The notes: generated by a model not told the origin, from the letters alone. Counted from the first letter of the stretch, positions 10,944 to 19,304 are shown. The stretch is 51,753 bases of DNA from Streptomyces sp. ISL-43 (GCF_018614195.1 NZ_JAGGOT010000054.1:1-51753), one strand, 5' to 3'. Translations and numbers: made by a program.

Positions 10944-11987
10944 ATGAGTGGCGGCGACATTCGCTATCGCGTGGAGCGGATAGCACTGGCCTTGATGGCC
11001 ACATCGGGCGTCGTCGTGCTGCTCGCGGACCTCCTCGGGTGGCTCGACGCGCTGGCTCCCGGGGGCGCGCTCCCCAAGGTCACGCTGCTCATCCTGAGCA
11101 CGGTCACCGTCTTCCTCCTTCTGGAGATCGACCGCCTGCGCAAGCTCGATGTGGTCCAGGCGCAGGTCACCTCGCTCGACGAGACCGTCCAGACGCGGAT
11201 CACCCGGCTGGACACCACCGTCGAGGAGCAAGTGGCCCGGCTGGACGGCAGCCTCCAGGAACAGGTCGCCCGGCTGGACGACACCGTCCAGGAACAAGTC
11301 GCCCGGCTGGACGACACCGTCCAGGCGCAGGTCGCCCGGCTGGACAGGAGCTTCCAGGCGCAGCTCGCCAAGCTGGACATCGACACCGTGGCGCAGCAGC
11401 TCAAACAGGAGAACTACCTCGGCGTGGTCCGGGTGCACGCGCACTTTCCCGACACGGTGTTCAACGGGTTCGTGGAGGAAGCCGCCCAGGAGGTGGTCAT
11501 CCTGCAGACCTGGATGCCCAACCTGGAGCAGCTCCAGACGTCGCTGGAGAAGGCGCTCGTCAACCAGCGGGTCCCGGTGCGCATCTTGCTGCTGCACCCG
11601 GCCTCGCCCGTGGCGGGACTGCGCGACGAGGCCCTGCGGACCGTACGGGATCCCGCCTTCGCGGTGGACGTGCAGGCGAGCGTGCGCAGGTGCCTGGCCG
11701 GCCTCGCGGAGCTCCACCGGGCCGTCCGGGAGGAGGACCGGGGACTGCTCCAGGTGCGGGTGTACAACTCCCTGCCGTCCATCGCCGTCCACAAGGTCGA
11801 CGAACACTTTCTGGTCAGCTCGTTCCTGCACGCCCAACTCGCCATCGATTCCGCCCAGCTCGAGATCGACGGCAGTGACAGCACGATGGGCCGGCAGGTC
11901 CTGAAGGAGCTGGACACGCTGTGGGGAATCGGCCACGACGTGGTCTTCCCCGACTGGCGCGAGTCGATCAGAGCCAGAAGCCTGTGA
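10944..11987 (+). CDS. Two-TM membrane protein with hendecad coiled coil and PLD-like cytosolic domain
   Basis: This 347-residue protein starts at an ATG preceded by GGAGTGGC. Two membrane helices lie near residues 13-32 and 44-62 with a short loop. Residues 75-140 are six consecutive 11-residue repeats of the form VARLDDTVQEQ, a hendecad coiled coil that should form a stiff parallel stalk or oligomer. The C-terminal domain (about 160-347) has an alternating strand/helix pattern (VVILQTWMPN, VRILLLHPASP, VRVYNSLPSIAVHKVDEHFL) that resembles a phospholipase D-like half but lacks an HxK...D catalytic motif. It is therefore likely a sensing or binding domain. It is followed after 19 nt by the haem-oxygenase-like gene. 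Function unknown; a membrane stress sensor is one possibility. Confidence 0.75.
   Translation: MSGGDIRYRVERIALALMATSGVVVLLADLLGWLDALAPGGALPKVTLLILSTVTVFLLLEIDRLRKLDVVQAQVTSLDETVQTRITRLDTTVEEQVARLDGSLQEQVARLDDTVQEQVARLDDTVQAQVARLDRSFQAQLAKLDIDTVAQQLKQENYLGVVRVHAHFPDTVFNGFVEEAAQEVVILQTWMPNLEQLQTSLEKALVNQRVPVRILLLHPASPVAGLRDEALRTVRDPAFAVDVQASVRRCLAGLAELHRAVREEDRGLLQVRVYNSLPSIAVHKVDEHFLVSSFLHAQLAIDSAQLEIDGSDSTMGRQVLKELDTLWGIGHDVVFPDWRESIRARSL
11166..11363. repeat. Six 33-bp tandem repeats encoding a hendecad coiled coil
   Basis: Each 33-bp unit encodes one 11-residue heptad-like block. The central units (gtcgcccggctggacgacac and neighbours) are nearly identical at DNA level, so the coiled coil grew by recent tandem duplication. 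Confidence 0.85.
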
Positions 11988-12006
11988 TCCACGGAAGGGT
12001 ACGGCC

Positions 12007-12750
12007 ATGCACGATCTGCACGATCTGGACGAGTTCGAGGACACGCTGATCGGACGGTTCGAGGAGCATCCGGTCCTGGCGAACATCACCCGGCTGCCGG
12101 ACGAGGACTTCGCCGCGCTCCTGCTCCAGCGGCGCTTCGTATCGCTCGCGTTCACCCCGTCCTACGACCTGGCGATCGATCTGCTGGGCGACGAGGAGGG
12201 TCTGCGCATCGCCCGGATCATCCTGCGCGAGGAGTATCCGGACGCCTACGGGCACTCGCCCTCGCACCGCGAGGACATGACGTGGGACCTGCGCCGGCTC
12301 GGGGTGTCCAGGGAGGCTCTGGTGGCTTCGAGGCCGACGGCCGCGACGAAGCGCGCGATCGGCGACACCCTCGACCTGATCGCCGACGCGGGCGGCCACG
12401 AGGACGCGGACCTGCGGCTGCTGACCGTCCTGCGGTTCTGGGGCGAAGTCCTGGTCGCGGTCGAGTACGGACGGCTGTGGGAGCGGATGGAGCCGCTGCT
12501 CGCGCCCGGGGGCCGGATCCAGTCGCGCTTCTACCACCCGCACCACCTCCACGATGCGAAGACGCACTCCCTCGCGACGGTGTCCCTGCTGTCCGGCACC
12601 CACTCCGACCGCCTGGCCACGCGGGTGACCGAGCTCCTCGCCCGCGAGGAGACGACGGGCCGCTTCAAGGAGATGGAGGAGCGCACGCTCCAGCTCAAGG
12701 TGGACTTCTACGACCAGTTCCTGCCCGCGCTGGACCGCGTCGCGACCTGA
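12007..12750 (+). CDS. Predicted haem-oxygenase-like (possible iron-binding) protein
   Basis: This 247-residue all-helical protein starts 19 nt after the membrane protein gene with a nearby GGAAGGG. The pattern of acidic and histidine residues fits the haem-oxygenase-like diiron/TenA superfamily: EEYPD near 75-79, H83 and H87, E147 and E153 in one helix, and D183-x3-H187 (DAKTH). These are plausible metal ligands, not proven ones. Enzymes of this fold oxidise small molecules or destroy thiamin. None of the usual partner genes is present, so the substrate is unknown. Its tight link to a membrane coiled-coil protein is the main clue to its role. Medium confidence for the fold, low for chemistry. 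Confidence 0.65.
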   Translation: MHDLHDLDEFEDTLIGRFEEHPVLANITRLPDEDFAALLLQRRFVSLAFTPSYDLAIDLLGDEEGLRIARIILREEYPDAYGHSPSHREDMTWDLRRLGVSREALVASRPTAATKRAIGDTLDLIADAGGHEDADLRLLTVLRFWGEVLVAVEYGRLWERMEPLLAPGGRIQSRFYHPHHLHDAKTHSLATVSLLSGTHSDRLATRVTELLAREETTGRFKEMEERTLQLKVDFYDQFLPALDRVAT

Positions 12751-12823
12751 AGCGCCAGGCGGCGGGGCCGGCGGGAAGCAGCGCGGCCGGGCAGCGGGGC
12801 CGGCGGGGAGCGGGGCCGGCGGG
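12751..12823. repeat. G-rich repeats between convergent genes
   Basis: Repeated ggggccggcggg blocks fill the 73 bp between the haem-oxygenase-like gene and the transporter stop. The strand is G-rich enough to form quadruplex-like structures and may act as a shared terminator region. No hairpin with a clear stem stands out. Confidence 0.4.
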
Positions 12824-13810
12824 TCAGGCCGGCGGGGCCGGCGGCCGCGGGCGCGTCTGCGCGCGGACCGCGCCCATGCTCGCCGCGATGACCAGCGCGA
12901 TCGCCGCCGCGTCCAGCGCCGACAGCGCCTGGTTCAGTACGAGGAAGCCCGCCGTGGCGGCGATCGCGGGTTCCAGGCTCATCAGGATCGCGAAGGTCGG
13001 CGCCGGCAGCCTGCGCAGGGCCAGCAGTTCCAGCGTGTAGGGCAGCACCGAGGACAGGACCGCCACGCCGAGGCCGAGGGCCAGGGTGCTGGGGAGGAGG
13101 AGGGCCGAGCCCGCCTCGATCACGCCGAGGGGGAGCGAGAGGACGGCCGCCACGGCCATCGCCAGCGCCAGCCCGTCCGCCTGCGGGAACCGCCGGCCGG
13201 TCCGCGCGCTGAAGACGATGTACGCGGCCCACATGCCGCCCGCGCCGAGCGCGTACGCCGCGCCCAGCGGGTCGAGTCCCCCGAAGCCGCCTCCGCCGTG
13301 GGTGGACAGCAGTACGACGCCGGCCAGCGCCAGCCCGGCCCACAGCAGGTTCATCAGGCGGCGGGAGACCACGACGGACAGCACCAGCGGGCCCAGCACC
13401 TCCAGGGTGACGGCGGGGCCGAGGGGGATGCGGTCTATGGACTGGTAGAAGAGGCCGTTCATGCCGGCCATGGTCACGCCGAACCACACCACGGTGGTCC
13501 AGTCGGCGCGGGAGTACCCGCGCACCTTGGGCCGGCAGACGAGCAGCAGCACCAGCGCGGCCGCCGCGAGCCGCAGCGTGACCACGCCGGCCGCACCCGC
13601 CCTCGGCATGATCATGACCGCGAGGGCGGCGCCGAACTGCACCGAGACTCCCGCCGTGACCACCAGCGCGACGGGTCCGAAGCGCGCCCGGAAGGAGCCG
13701 TCCGGGGCCGTCGTCGCGGGCACGGACGCGGGGGCGGGTGCGGGGGCGGAAGCGGGGGCGGGTGCGGGGTTGGTGGCGGGTGCGGTCGTGGGGGAGGGAA
13801 GTGCGGCCAT
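12824..13810 (-). CDS. EamA/RhtA-type drug/metabolite transporter
   Basis: This 328-residue inner-membrane permease has ten predicted helices arranged as two EamA repeats. It resembles the RhtA threonine/homoserine exporter group (FGAALAVMIMPRAG, LGPAVTLEVLGPL, VLPYTLELLALRRLPAPTFAILMSLEPAIAA broken over two helices). The first 40 residues are an Ala/Pro repeat outside the transporter fold. No ribosome-binding site precedes the ATG, but TAATCT lies exactly 6 nt upstream, so it may be transcribed leaderless from its own promoter although it follows the FAD/Fe-S gene by only 58 bp. The export substrate is probably an amino acid or small amine, by family. Confidence 0.88.
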   Translation of the reverse strand: MAALPSPTTAPATNPAPAPASAPAPAPASVPATTAPDGSFRARFGPVALVVTAGVSVQFGAALAVMIMPRAGAAGVVTLRLAAAALVLLLVCRPKVRGYSRADWTTVVWFGVTMAGMNGLFYQSIDRIPLGPAVTLEVLGPLVLSVVVSRRLMNLLWAGLALAGVVLLSTHGGGGFGGLDPLGAAYALGAGGMWAAYIVFSARTGRRFPQADGLALAMAVAAVLSLPLGVIEAGSALLLPSTLALGLGVAVLSSVLPYTLELLALRRLPAPTFAILMSLEPAIAATAGFLVLNQALSALDAAAIALVIAASMGAVRAQTRPRPPAPPA

Positions 13811-13868
13811 TTATCCAGATTAAGGGGTCGGTAAGGACCGTGCTTGCGTGTTCTGCCTTACATCCGGT

Positions 13869-16619
13869 TCACGGGGCTTCCGCCAGGGCTTCCGCCAGGA
13901 CCTCCGCCAGGTGGCGGGCCCGGCCTCCGGACAGCTGCGCGATCTGGGTCCGGCAGGAGAAACCGTCCGCCAGGACCTCGGTGCCGGGGGCGGCCGCGCG
14001 CAGCGACGGCAGGAGCTGTTCCTCGGCGCAGGCCACGGAGACCTCATGGTGGCCCGGCTCGAAGCCGAAGTTTCCCGCGAGGCCGCAGCAGCCGCCGCTC
14101 AGGTCACCCGTGAGGCCCGCCCGCTCGCGGAGCCGGCGGTCGGCGGCGTCCCCCAGGACGGCGTGCTGGTGGCAGTGGGTCTGGCCGGCGACCGGCCGGT
14201 CGAGGCGGGGCGGCTGCCAGTGCGGGGCGTACTCCTCCAGGGTCTCGGCGAAGGTCCGCACGGCGGCGGCGAGGCGGTGCGCGCGGGGGTCCTCCGGGAG
14301 CAGGGCGGGGAGATCGGTGCGGAGCGCTGCCGCGCAGCTCGGTTCGAGGACGGTCACGGGGCCGTGGGGCTCGCCCACGGCGTCCAGGGTGCGGAGCAGG
14401 ACCTTGCGGGCACGGTCGAGGCGGCCGGTGGAGACGTAGGTCAGCCCGCAGCAGACGGGGACGGCGCCGCCGCCCGCGAGGACGGGCGCCAGCCCGGCGT
14501 CCCGCAACACCCGGACCGCGGCCCGGCCCGCCTCGGGAGCCAGGTACTCCGTGAACGTGTCCGGCCACACCGTCACGGTGGCCCCGGCGCCGGGCCCTGC
14601 GACGGGGAGGGGCTCCGCGGAGCGGGACACGCGGCGCCACCAGCGGGTGAAGGGTTCGGGCGCCAGTGGGGGAAGGGGGCGGGAGGGGTCCAGGCCCGGG
14701 ATCCGGAGGAGGCGGGCCGCCCGGTTCGCCGGCCGGGCGAGCCGCAGCGCCGCGATCACCCGCAGCCACGCCGGTAGCGCGCCCAGGGTGTAGTGGGAGA
14801 GCGGGCGCAGCCGGCCGGCCCAGTGGCGGTGGAGGAACTCCGCCTTGTACGAGGCCATGTCCACGCCCACCGGGCAGTCGCTGCGGCAGCCCTTGCAGCC
14901 CAGGCACAGGTCCAGCGCCTCGGCGACCTCCGCCGAGCGCCAGCCGTCCGTCACGATCTCCCCGGCGAGCATCTCGTGCAGCAGCCGGGCCCGGCCGCGC
15001 GTGGAGTGCCGTTCCTCACCCGTGGCCCGGTACGACGGGCACATCACCCCCGGCCCGCCGACCTCCGTGGTGCGGCATTTGGCGACGCCGACGCAGCGGG
15101 CGACCTCCCCCGCGAAGGCCGAGGGCGGGAGCACCGCGAAGCGGAGGTTCTCGTCGAGGCGCGCCGGGTGGACCAGCATGCCCGGGTTCATGCCGCCCGC
15201 CGGGTCCCAGACCCGCTTGTAGGCCTCGAAGAGGGTGATCACCGAAGGTTCGTACATGCGCGGCAGCAGCTCCGCCCGTGCCTGCCCGTCCCCGTGCTCC
15301 CCCGACAGGGAGCCTCCGTGCGCGACCACCAGGTCGGCCAGGGCGGAGGAGAAGGCGCGGAAGCGTGCCACACCCGGGGCCGTCACAAGGTCGAAGTCGA
15401 TGCGGACATGGACGCAGCCCTCGCCGAAGTGGCCGTACGGGGATCCGCGCAGCCCGTGCTCAGTCAGCAGCGCGCGGAAGTCCCGCAGGTAGGCGCCGAG
15501 TCGGGCCGGCGGGACCGCGCAGTCCTCCCACCCCGGCCAGGCCATCCCTCCGTCGGGCATGCGCGTCGCCGTGCCCGCCGCGTCCTCGCGGATCCGCCAC
15601 AGCGCCCGCTGCCCCGCCGGGTCGGTGATCAGCAGGCTGTCCACCGCGTCCGCGTCCCGGAGCAGGGCGCGGCCCGCGCCCTCGTCCCTCATCTCGACGA
15701 ACAGCCAGGCGCCGCCCCGGGGCAGCCGGCCGGAGGCCGGGCCCACCAGGTCGGCGGCCATGCCCTCCACGGTCAGCGGGCCGTACCCCAGCAGGCCCGC
15801 CGCCGCGTCGGCGGCCGCGCTCTCGTCGGCGTACCCGAGCACCGCGAGGACCGGTGCACTCGGTGCCTCCACCAGGCGGACCACCGCCTCCGTGACCACT
15901 CCGAGGGTGCCTTCGCTGCCACAGAAGGCGCGGGCGAGCCCGGCGCCCCGTTCGGGCAGCAGCGCGTCCAGCCCTCCGTAGCCGGAGATCCGCCGGGAGA
16001 AGCCCCCGGCCATGCCGGTGCGCAGGACCGCCAGGTTGGCCGACACGAGCTCCCGCAGGCCCGCCGGGGCGCCCGCCCAGCCGGCGGCGAGCCGGTAGGT
16101 GGAGCCCCCGTACGCCGTCACCGCGAGCTCCGCCACGTTGTCGGCGGTGGTTCCCCAGGCGACCGAGTGGGCCCCGCACGCGTTGTTGCCGATCATCCCG
16201 CCGAGCGTGCAGCGGGAGTGCGTGGAGGGGTCCGGTCCGAAGGTCAGCCCGTGCGGGCGCGCCGCGTCCCGCAGCCGGTCGAGGACCAGGCCGGGCTGGA
16301 CGACGGCGGTGCGGGCGGCGGGGTCCAGGAAGACGAGGGCGTTCATGTGCCGGGTCAGGTCGAGGACCACCCCGATGCCCGTGGCCTGGCCGGCGATGGA
16401 GGTGCCGCCGCCGCGCGGGACGACGGGGACGCCGGCCTCGGCGCACACCGCGAGCGCGGCGGCCACGTCGGCGGCGTCGCGCGGGGCGACCACGCCGACC
16501 GGGACGCGGCGGTAGTTCGAGGCGTCCATGGTGTTCAGGGCCCGTGCGGCGGCGCCGAAGTCGACCTCTCCGCGCAGGTTCTTCCGCAATGTCCGTTCGA
16601 GTTCACCGGGTGACGTCAC
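13869..16619 (-). CDS. FAD-linked oxidase fused to Fe-S/CCG subunit (D-lactate/glycolate dehydrogenase type)
   Basis: This 916-residue enzyme fuses a GlcD-like FAD domain with a GlcF-like iron-sulfur subunit. The FAD-binding PP loop shows VPVVPRGGGTSIAGQA, then GGMIGNNACGAHS. The C-terminal FAD-oxidase domain contains HGDGQARAELLPRMYEP. The ferredoxin part has CLGCKGCRSDCP near residue 572 and a second cysteine set (CVGVAKCRTTE, then CPSY). Two CCG domains contain CCGLTYVSTG and CCGLAGNFGFEPGHH. It should oxidise D-lactate, glycolate or a related 2-hydroxy acid and feed electrons to quinone. The GTG start has GGGAGGG about 8 nt upstream. Confidence 0.9.
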   Translation of the reverse strand: MTSPGELERTLRKNLRGEVDFGAAARALNTMDASNYRRVPVGVVAPRDAADVAAALAVCAEAGVPVVPRGGGTSIAGQATGIGVVLDLTRHMNALVFLDPAARTAVVQPGLVLDRLRDAARPHGLTFGPDPSTHSRCTLGGMIGNNACGAHSVAWGTTADNVAELAVTAYGGSTYRLAAGWAGAPAGLRELVSANLAVLRTGMAGGFSRRISGYGGLDALLPERGAGLARAFCGSEGTLGVVTEAVVRLVEAPSAPVLAVLGYADESAAADAAAGLLGYGPLTVEGMAADLVGPASGRLPRGGAWLFVEMRDEGAGRALLRDADAVDSLLITDPAGQRALWRIREDAAGTATRMPDGGMAWPGWEDCAVPPARLGAYLRDFRALLTEHGLRGSPYGHFGEGCVHVRIDFDLVTAPGVARFRAFSSALADLVVAHGGSLSGEHGDGQARAELLPRMYEPSVITLFEAYKRVWDPAGGMNPGMLVHPARLDENLRFAVLPPSAFAGEVARCVGVAKCRTTEVGGPGVMCPSYRATGEERHSTRGRARLLHEMLAGEIVTDGWRSAEVAEALDLCLGCKGCRSDCPVGVDMASYKAEFLHRHWAGRLRPLSHYTLGALPAWLRVIAALRLARPANRAARLLRIPGLDPSRPLPPLAPEPFTRWWRRVSRSAEPLPVAGPGAGATVTVWPDTFTEYLAPEAGRAAVRVLRDAGLAPVLAGGGAVPVCCGLTYVSTGRLDRARKVLLRTLDAVGEPHGPVTVLEPSCAAALRTDLPALLPEDPRAHRLAAAVRTFAETLEEYAPHWQPPRLDRPVAGQTHCHQHAVLGDAADRRLRERAGLTGDLSGGCCGLAGNFGFEPGHHEVSVACAEEQLLPSLRAAAPGTEVLADGFSCRTQIAQLSGGRARHLAEVLAEALAEAP

Positions 16620-16703
16620 CCGGACACCCTCCCACCGGCCCGGTTCATCTCATCGGGTGGACGCGCCTCCGAAGCGTGGACCTGGACCCGATACGCTCCG
16701 CTT

Positions 16704-17825
16704 GTGGCTGAGATCCAGATTCCCGCTGACATCAAGCCCGCCGACGGACGCTTCGGCGCGGGCCCCTCCAAGGTGCGGATCGAGGCGCTGGACGCCCTCG
16801 CCGCCACCGGTACCTCCCTGCTCGGAACCTCGCACCGCCAGGCCCCGGTCAAGAACCTGGTCGGTTCGGTGCGCCAGGGCCTCCGGGACCTCTTCTCCCT
16901 CCCCGAGGGCTACGAGGTGATCCTGGGCAACGGCGGCTCCACCGCCTTCTGGGACATCGCGACCGCCGGTCTCATCGAGCGGAAGTCGCAGCACCTCACC
17001 TTCGGCGAGTTCTCCTCCAAGTTCGCCTCGGCCGCGAAGCTCGCGCCGTGGCTGGACGCACCGTCCGTGATCTCCTCCGAGCCGGGTACGCACCCGGACC
17101 CGGTGGCGGAGGCCGGCGTGGACGTGTACGCGTACACCCACAACGAGACCTCGACGGGTGTCGCGACGCCGATCAAGCGCGTCGCGGGCGCCGACGCCGG
17201 TTCCCTCGTCCTGGTGGACGCGACCTCGGGCGCCGGCGGTCTGCCGGTGGACATCACCGAGACCGACGTCTACTACTTCGCCCCGCAGAAGTCCTTCGCC
17301 TCCGACGGCGGCCTGTGGCTGGCGGCGTTCTCCCCGGCGGCCCTGGAGCGCGCGGCCCGCGTGCACGCCTCCGGCAGCCGGCACATCCCGGAGTTCTTCT
17401 CGCTGCCGACGGCGATCGACAACTCGCTGAAGAACCAGACGTACAACACCCCGGCGCTCTCCACCCTCTTCCTGCTGAACGAGCAGCTGGAGTGGATGAA
17501 CAGCCAGGGCGGCCTGGAGTTCACGACCGGCCGTACGTCGGCCAGCGCGGCCCACCTGTACGGCTGGGCGGAGGCGTCGAAGTACGCCAGCCCGTTCGTC
17601 GCGGACGCCGCCAAGCGATCCGCCGTCATCGGCACGATCGACTTCTCGGACGACGTCGACGCGGCCGCGGTCGCCAAGGTGCTGCGCGCCAACGGCATCG
17701 TGGACACCGAGCCCTACCGCAAGCTCGGCCGCAACCAGCTCCGTATCGCGATGTTCCCGGCGATCGACCCGGCGGACGTCCAGGCGCTGACGGCGTGCGT
17801 CGACCACGTCATCGAGAACCTCTGA
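16704..17825 (+). CDS. serC: Phosphoserine aminotransferase
   Basis: This 373-residue PLP enzyme converts 3-phosphohydroxypyruvate and glutamate to phosphoserine in serine synthesis. The sequence is the actinobacterial SerC type: RFGAGPSKVRIEAL at the N-terminus, GTSHRQAPVKN, and the PLP lysine at about residue 196 in YFAPQKSFASDGG. The C-terminal RKLGRNQLRIAMFPAID fits the family. The start is a GTG with no Shine-Dalgarno sequence; TACGCT lies exactly 6 nt upstream, consistent with a leaderless mRNA. A strong hairpin follows the gene. It is monocistronic, divergent from the FAD/Fe-S gene. Confidence 0.96.
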   Translation: MAEIQIPADIKPADGRFGAGPSKVRIEALDALAATGTSLLGTSHRQAPVKNLVGSVRQGLRDLFSLPEGYEVILGNGGSTAFWDIATAGLIERKSQHLTFGEFSSKFASAAKLAPWLDAPSVISSEPGTHPDPVAEAGVDVYAYTHNETSTGVATPIKRVAGADAGSLVLVDATSGAGGLPVDITETDVYYFAPQKSFASDGGLWLAAFSPAALERAARVHASGSRHIPEFFSLPTAIDNSLKNQTYNTPALSTLFLLNEQLEWMNSQGGLEFTTGRTSASAAHLYGWAEASKYASPFVADAAKRSAVIGTIDFSDDVDAAAVAKVLRANGIVDTEPYRKLGRNQLRIAMFPAIDPADVQALTACVDHVIENL

Positions 17826-17869
17826 CCGGCAGGCACCAGGCGGCCTTCAGACGGCCGTCCGACACGCTC

Positions 17870-17906
17870 CGGAGCCCCCGGTGACATCCCGTCACCGGGG
17901 GCTCCG
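17870..17906. terminator. Strong hairpin terminator after serC
   Basis: A 16-bp perfect stem (17870-17885 with 17891-17906) encloses a 5-nt loop. There is no T-tract, as is usual for Streptomyces terminators. Confidence 0.88.
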
Positions 17907-17922
17907 CGTTGCCCGCCGCACC

Positions 17923-17977
17923 CCTGAGGAGGTCCTGAGCCGAGCCTGAAGCGGTCCTGAAGGAGGCCTGAAGAACA
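17923..17977. promoter_or_regulatory. Five direct repeats with exact 11-bp spacing (OmpR/PhoB-type response regulator site)
   Basis: CCTGAG or CCTGAAG begins at 17923, 17934, 17945, 17956 and 17967, exactly 11 bp apart: two CCTGAG units then three CCTGAAG units. Tandem units with an 11-bp step are the hallmark of OmpR/PhoB-family response-regulator arrays. They lie just after the serC terminator and about 225 bp before the secreted protein/sortase operon. The sequence is not the PhoP box (GTTCACC). The regulator is not identifiable here. Confidence 0.65.
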
Positions 17978-18201
17978 GGGCCCGGCGGGTCGGCCGGATC
18001 CCGGGACCTTGGTCCCAAAAATCGGGGCAAAGAGCCCGCAAACGGAGGCACCCGACCGCCCCCGCGGCCTGCGGTTTCCTCCATCGGGACCTTCGGCACG
18101 GGCGCCCCGCGGCCCCTGCGGGGGGTGCAACCGGGCACCCCGGGATGTCCCTCATGTCTGGTGTGCCGGGAACGAACCCCGGCCCGTTCAGGAGGAATCC
18201 C
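17978..18201 (+). promoter_or_regulatory. Long leader before the secreted protein/sortase operon
   Basis: No gene fits these 224 bp. It contains a 14-bp dyad GGGACCTTGGTCCC (18003-18016) followed by an A-rich run, a GC-rich hairpin region near 18104-18126, and GCCGGG pairing with CCCGGC (18165-18170 with 18178-18183) just before the AGGAGG ribosome-binding site. A structured 5' leader is possible; no riboswitch class is recognised. No clear -10/-35 pair was found. Confidence 0.4.
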
Positions 18202-18519
18202 ATGCGCAAGGCACTCACCCTCTCGGCGATCGCCCTCACCTCGTCGATCGCCCTGGCGGTCCCCACCGTCGCGTTCGCCGCCGACGGCCGGGGCGGCACC
18301 GCCAAGGTCGAGAAGGTCGCGGACGGCAACTACGGCGTCGACGCCTTCGCGGGCGGCAAGAAGTTCGACACCGTCAAGTTCTCCACCGACGCGACGGACA
18401 ACCCGAAGCCGAAGCCGGCCCCGGTCGACCCGAAGAACCACAAGACCCCCAAGGGTTCCGTGAACACCGGCCAGGCCCCCCTCGGCTGGGTCCCCTCGGA
18501 CGCCGCAGCCCATGGCTGA
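18202..18519 (+). CDS. Small secreted protein paired with a class F sortase
   Basis: This 105-residue protein has a clear Sec signal peptide (MRKALTLSAIALTSSIALAV, cleavage likely after AFA). The mature chain is Lys/Asp/Pro-rich with KPKPAPVDPKNHKTPKG. Streptomyces sortase partners usually end in a sorting motif, membrane helix and positive tail. This one stops at NTGQAPLGWVPSDAAAHG with no helix, so it is either soluble or has lost its anchor. AGGAGG lies 8 nt upstream of the ATG. The stop overlaps the sortase start by 8 nt, so the two are translated together. Confidence 0.8.
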   Translation: MRKALTLSAIALTSSIALAVPTVAFAADGRGGTAKVEKVADGNYGVDAFAGGKKFDTVKFSTDATDNPKPKPAPVDPKNHKTPKGSVNTGQAPLGWVPSDAAAHG

Positions 18520-19147
18520 GCAGTCGGCCCCCGCCCGCGCCCCCCGCCGGAGCGGCCGCGTACTGCGCGCGGCCGCCCTGGCGGGGGCATCGGCCCTCAC
18601 CGTCGTCCTGGTCACCTCCTGCTCCTCCGGCGGCGGTGACACCGTCAAGAACGGCACGGCGGACGCCAAGGCCGCATCGGTCCTGAATCCGTCCGTCCCG
18701 GACCGCGTCGTGATCCCGGACATCAAGGTCGACGCACCGCTCGACACCGTGGGACTCGACCCGCGGGGCGTCATGCAGGAGCCCGACTTCGCCAAGCCGA
18801 AGGACGCGGCCTGGTACAAGGACGGCCCGACCCCCGGGGAGAAGGGCGCGGCCGCCATCGTCGGGCACATGGACACCCCCCAGGTGCGCGAGGCCGTCTT
18901 CTTCAACCTCAAGAAGCTGAAGAAGGACGAGAAGATCGAGGTCCACCGCGACGACGGCAGCACCGCCGTCTTCGAGGTCGACTCGGTCGACACCTTCAAG
19001 AAGGACGGCTTTCCCACCGAGAAGGTCTACGGGGACACGCACGGCAAGGCCGAGCTGCGCCTCATCACCTGTGGCGGCAACCTCACCCCGGATCGCCACT
19101 GGGACGCCAACGTCGTGGTGTTCGCCCGCCTCGTCGGGCAGCAATAG
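18512..19147 (+). CDS. Class F sortase with lipoprotein-like N-terminus
   Basis: This 211-residue transpeptidase should attach proteins to peptidoglycan or process surface proteins. The sortase barrel runs from about residue 65 (PDRVVIPDIKVDAPLDTVGL). Catalytic His119 is in VGHMDTP, Cys187 in LITCGG and the likely Arg195 in TPDRHWDANVVVF. The N-terminus has a basic segment, one hydrophobic helix and VTSC (Cys37), which fits a lipobox, so it may be lipid-anchored rather than TM-anchored. It overlaps the upstream secreted protein gene by 8 nt. Class F enzymes are typical of actinobacteria; their substrates are often unknown. Confidence 0.92.
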   Translation: MAEQSAPARAPRRSGRVLRAAALAGASALTVVLVTSCSSGGGDTVKNGTADAKAASVLNPSVPDRVVIPDIKVDAPLDTVGLDPRGVMQEPDFAKPKDAAWYKDGPTPGEKGAAAIVGHMDTPQVREAVFFNLKKLKKDEKIEVHRDDGSTAVFEVDSVDTFKKDGFPTEKVYGDTHGKAELRLITCGGNLTPDRHWDANVVVFARLVGQQ

Positions 19148-19264
19148 CCGGCGCGTCCCGCGCGCCCCTGCCCGCTGCCTCCCACGGCCCCGACCGGCGT
19201 GTTCCACGCGCCCGCCTGGTGGGACGCGGGCCCGGCCCGTGGCGGCGGGCGGGCCCGCACGCGA

Positions 19265-19304
19265 TACCTTCAGGGCCTCGGCATTCGGCGTTCGGTGAAT
19301 GCCG
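19265..19304 (+). promoter_or_regulatory. Candidate -10 and leader hairpin for the GHKL ATPase gene
   Basis: TACCTT at 19265-19270 is a possible -10 element. CGGCATTC (19279-19286) and GAATGCCG (19297-19304) form an exact 8-bp inverted repeat with a 10-nt loop inside the expected leader, 30 nt before the start codon. It may be an operator or a leader hairpin. No convincing -35 was found. Confidence 0.4.

Noticed and set aside
17978..18201. Cyclic di-AMP (ydaO) riboswitch before the sortase operon
   Set aside because: The GC-rich leader has hairpins, but I could not match the conserved ydaO core.
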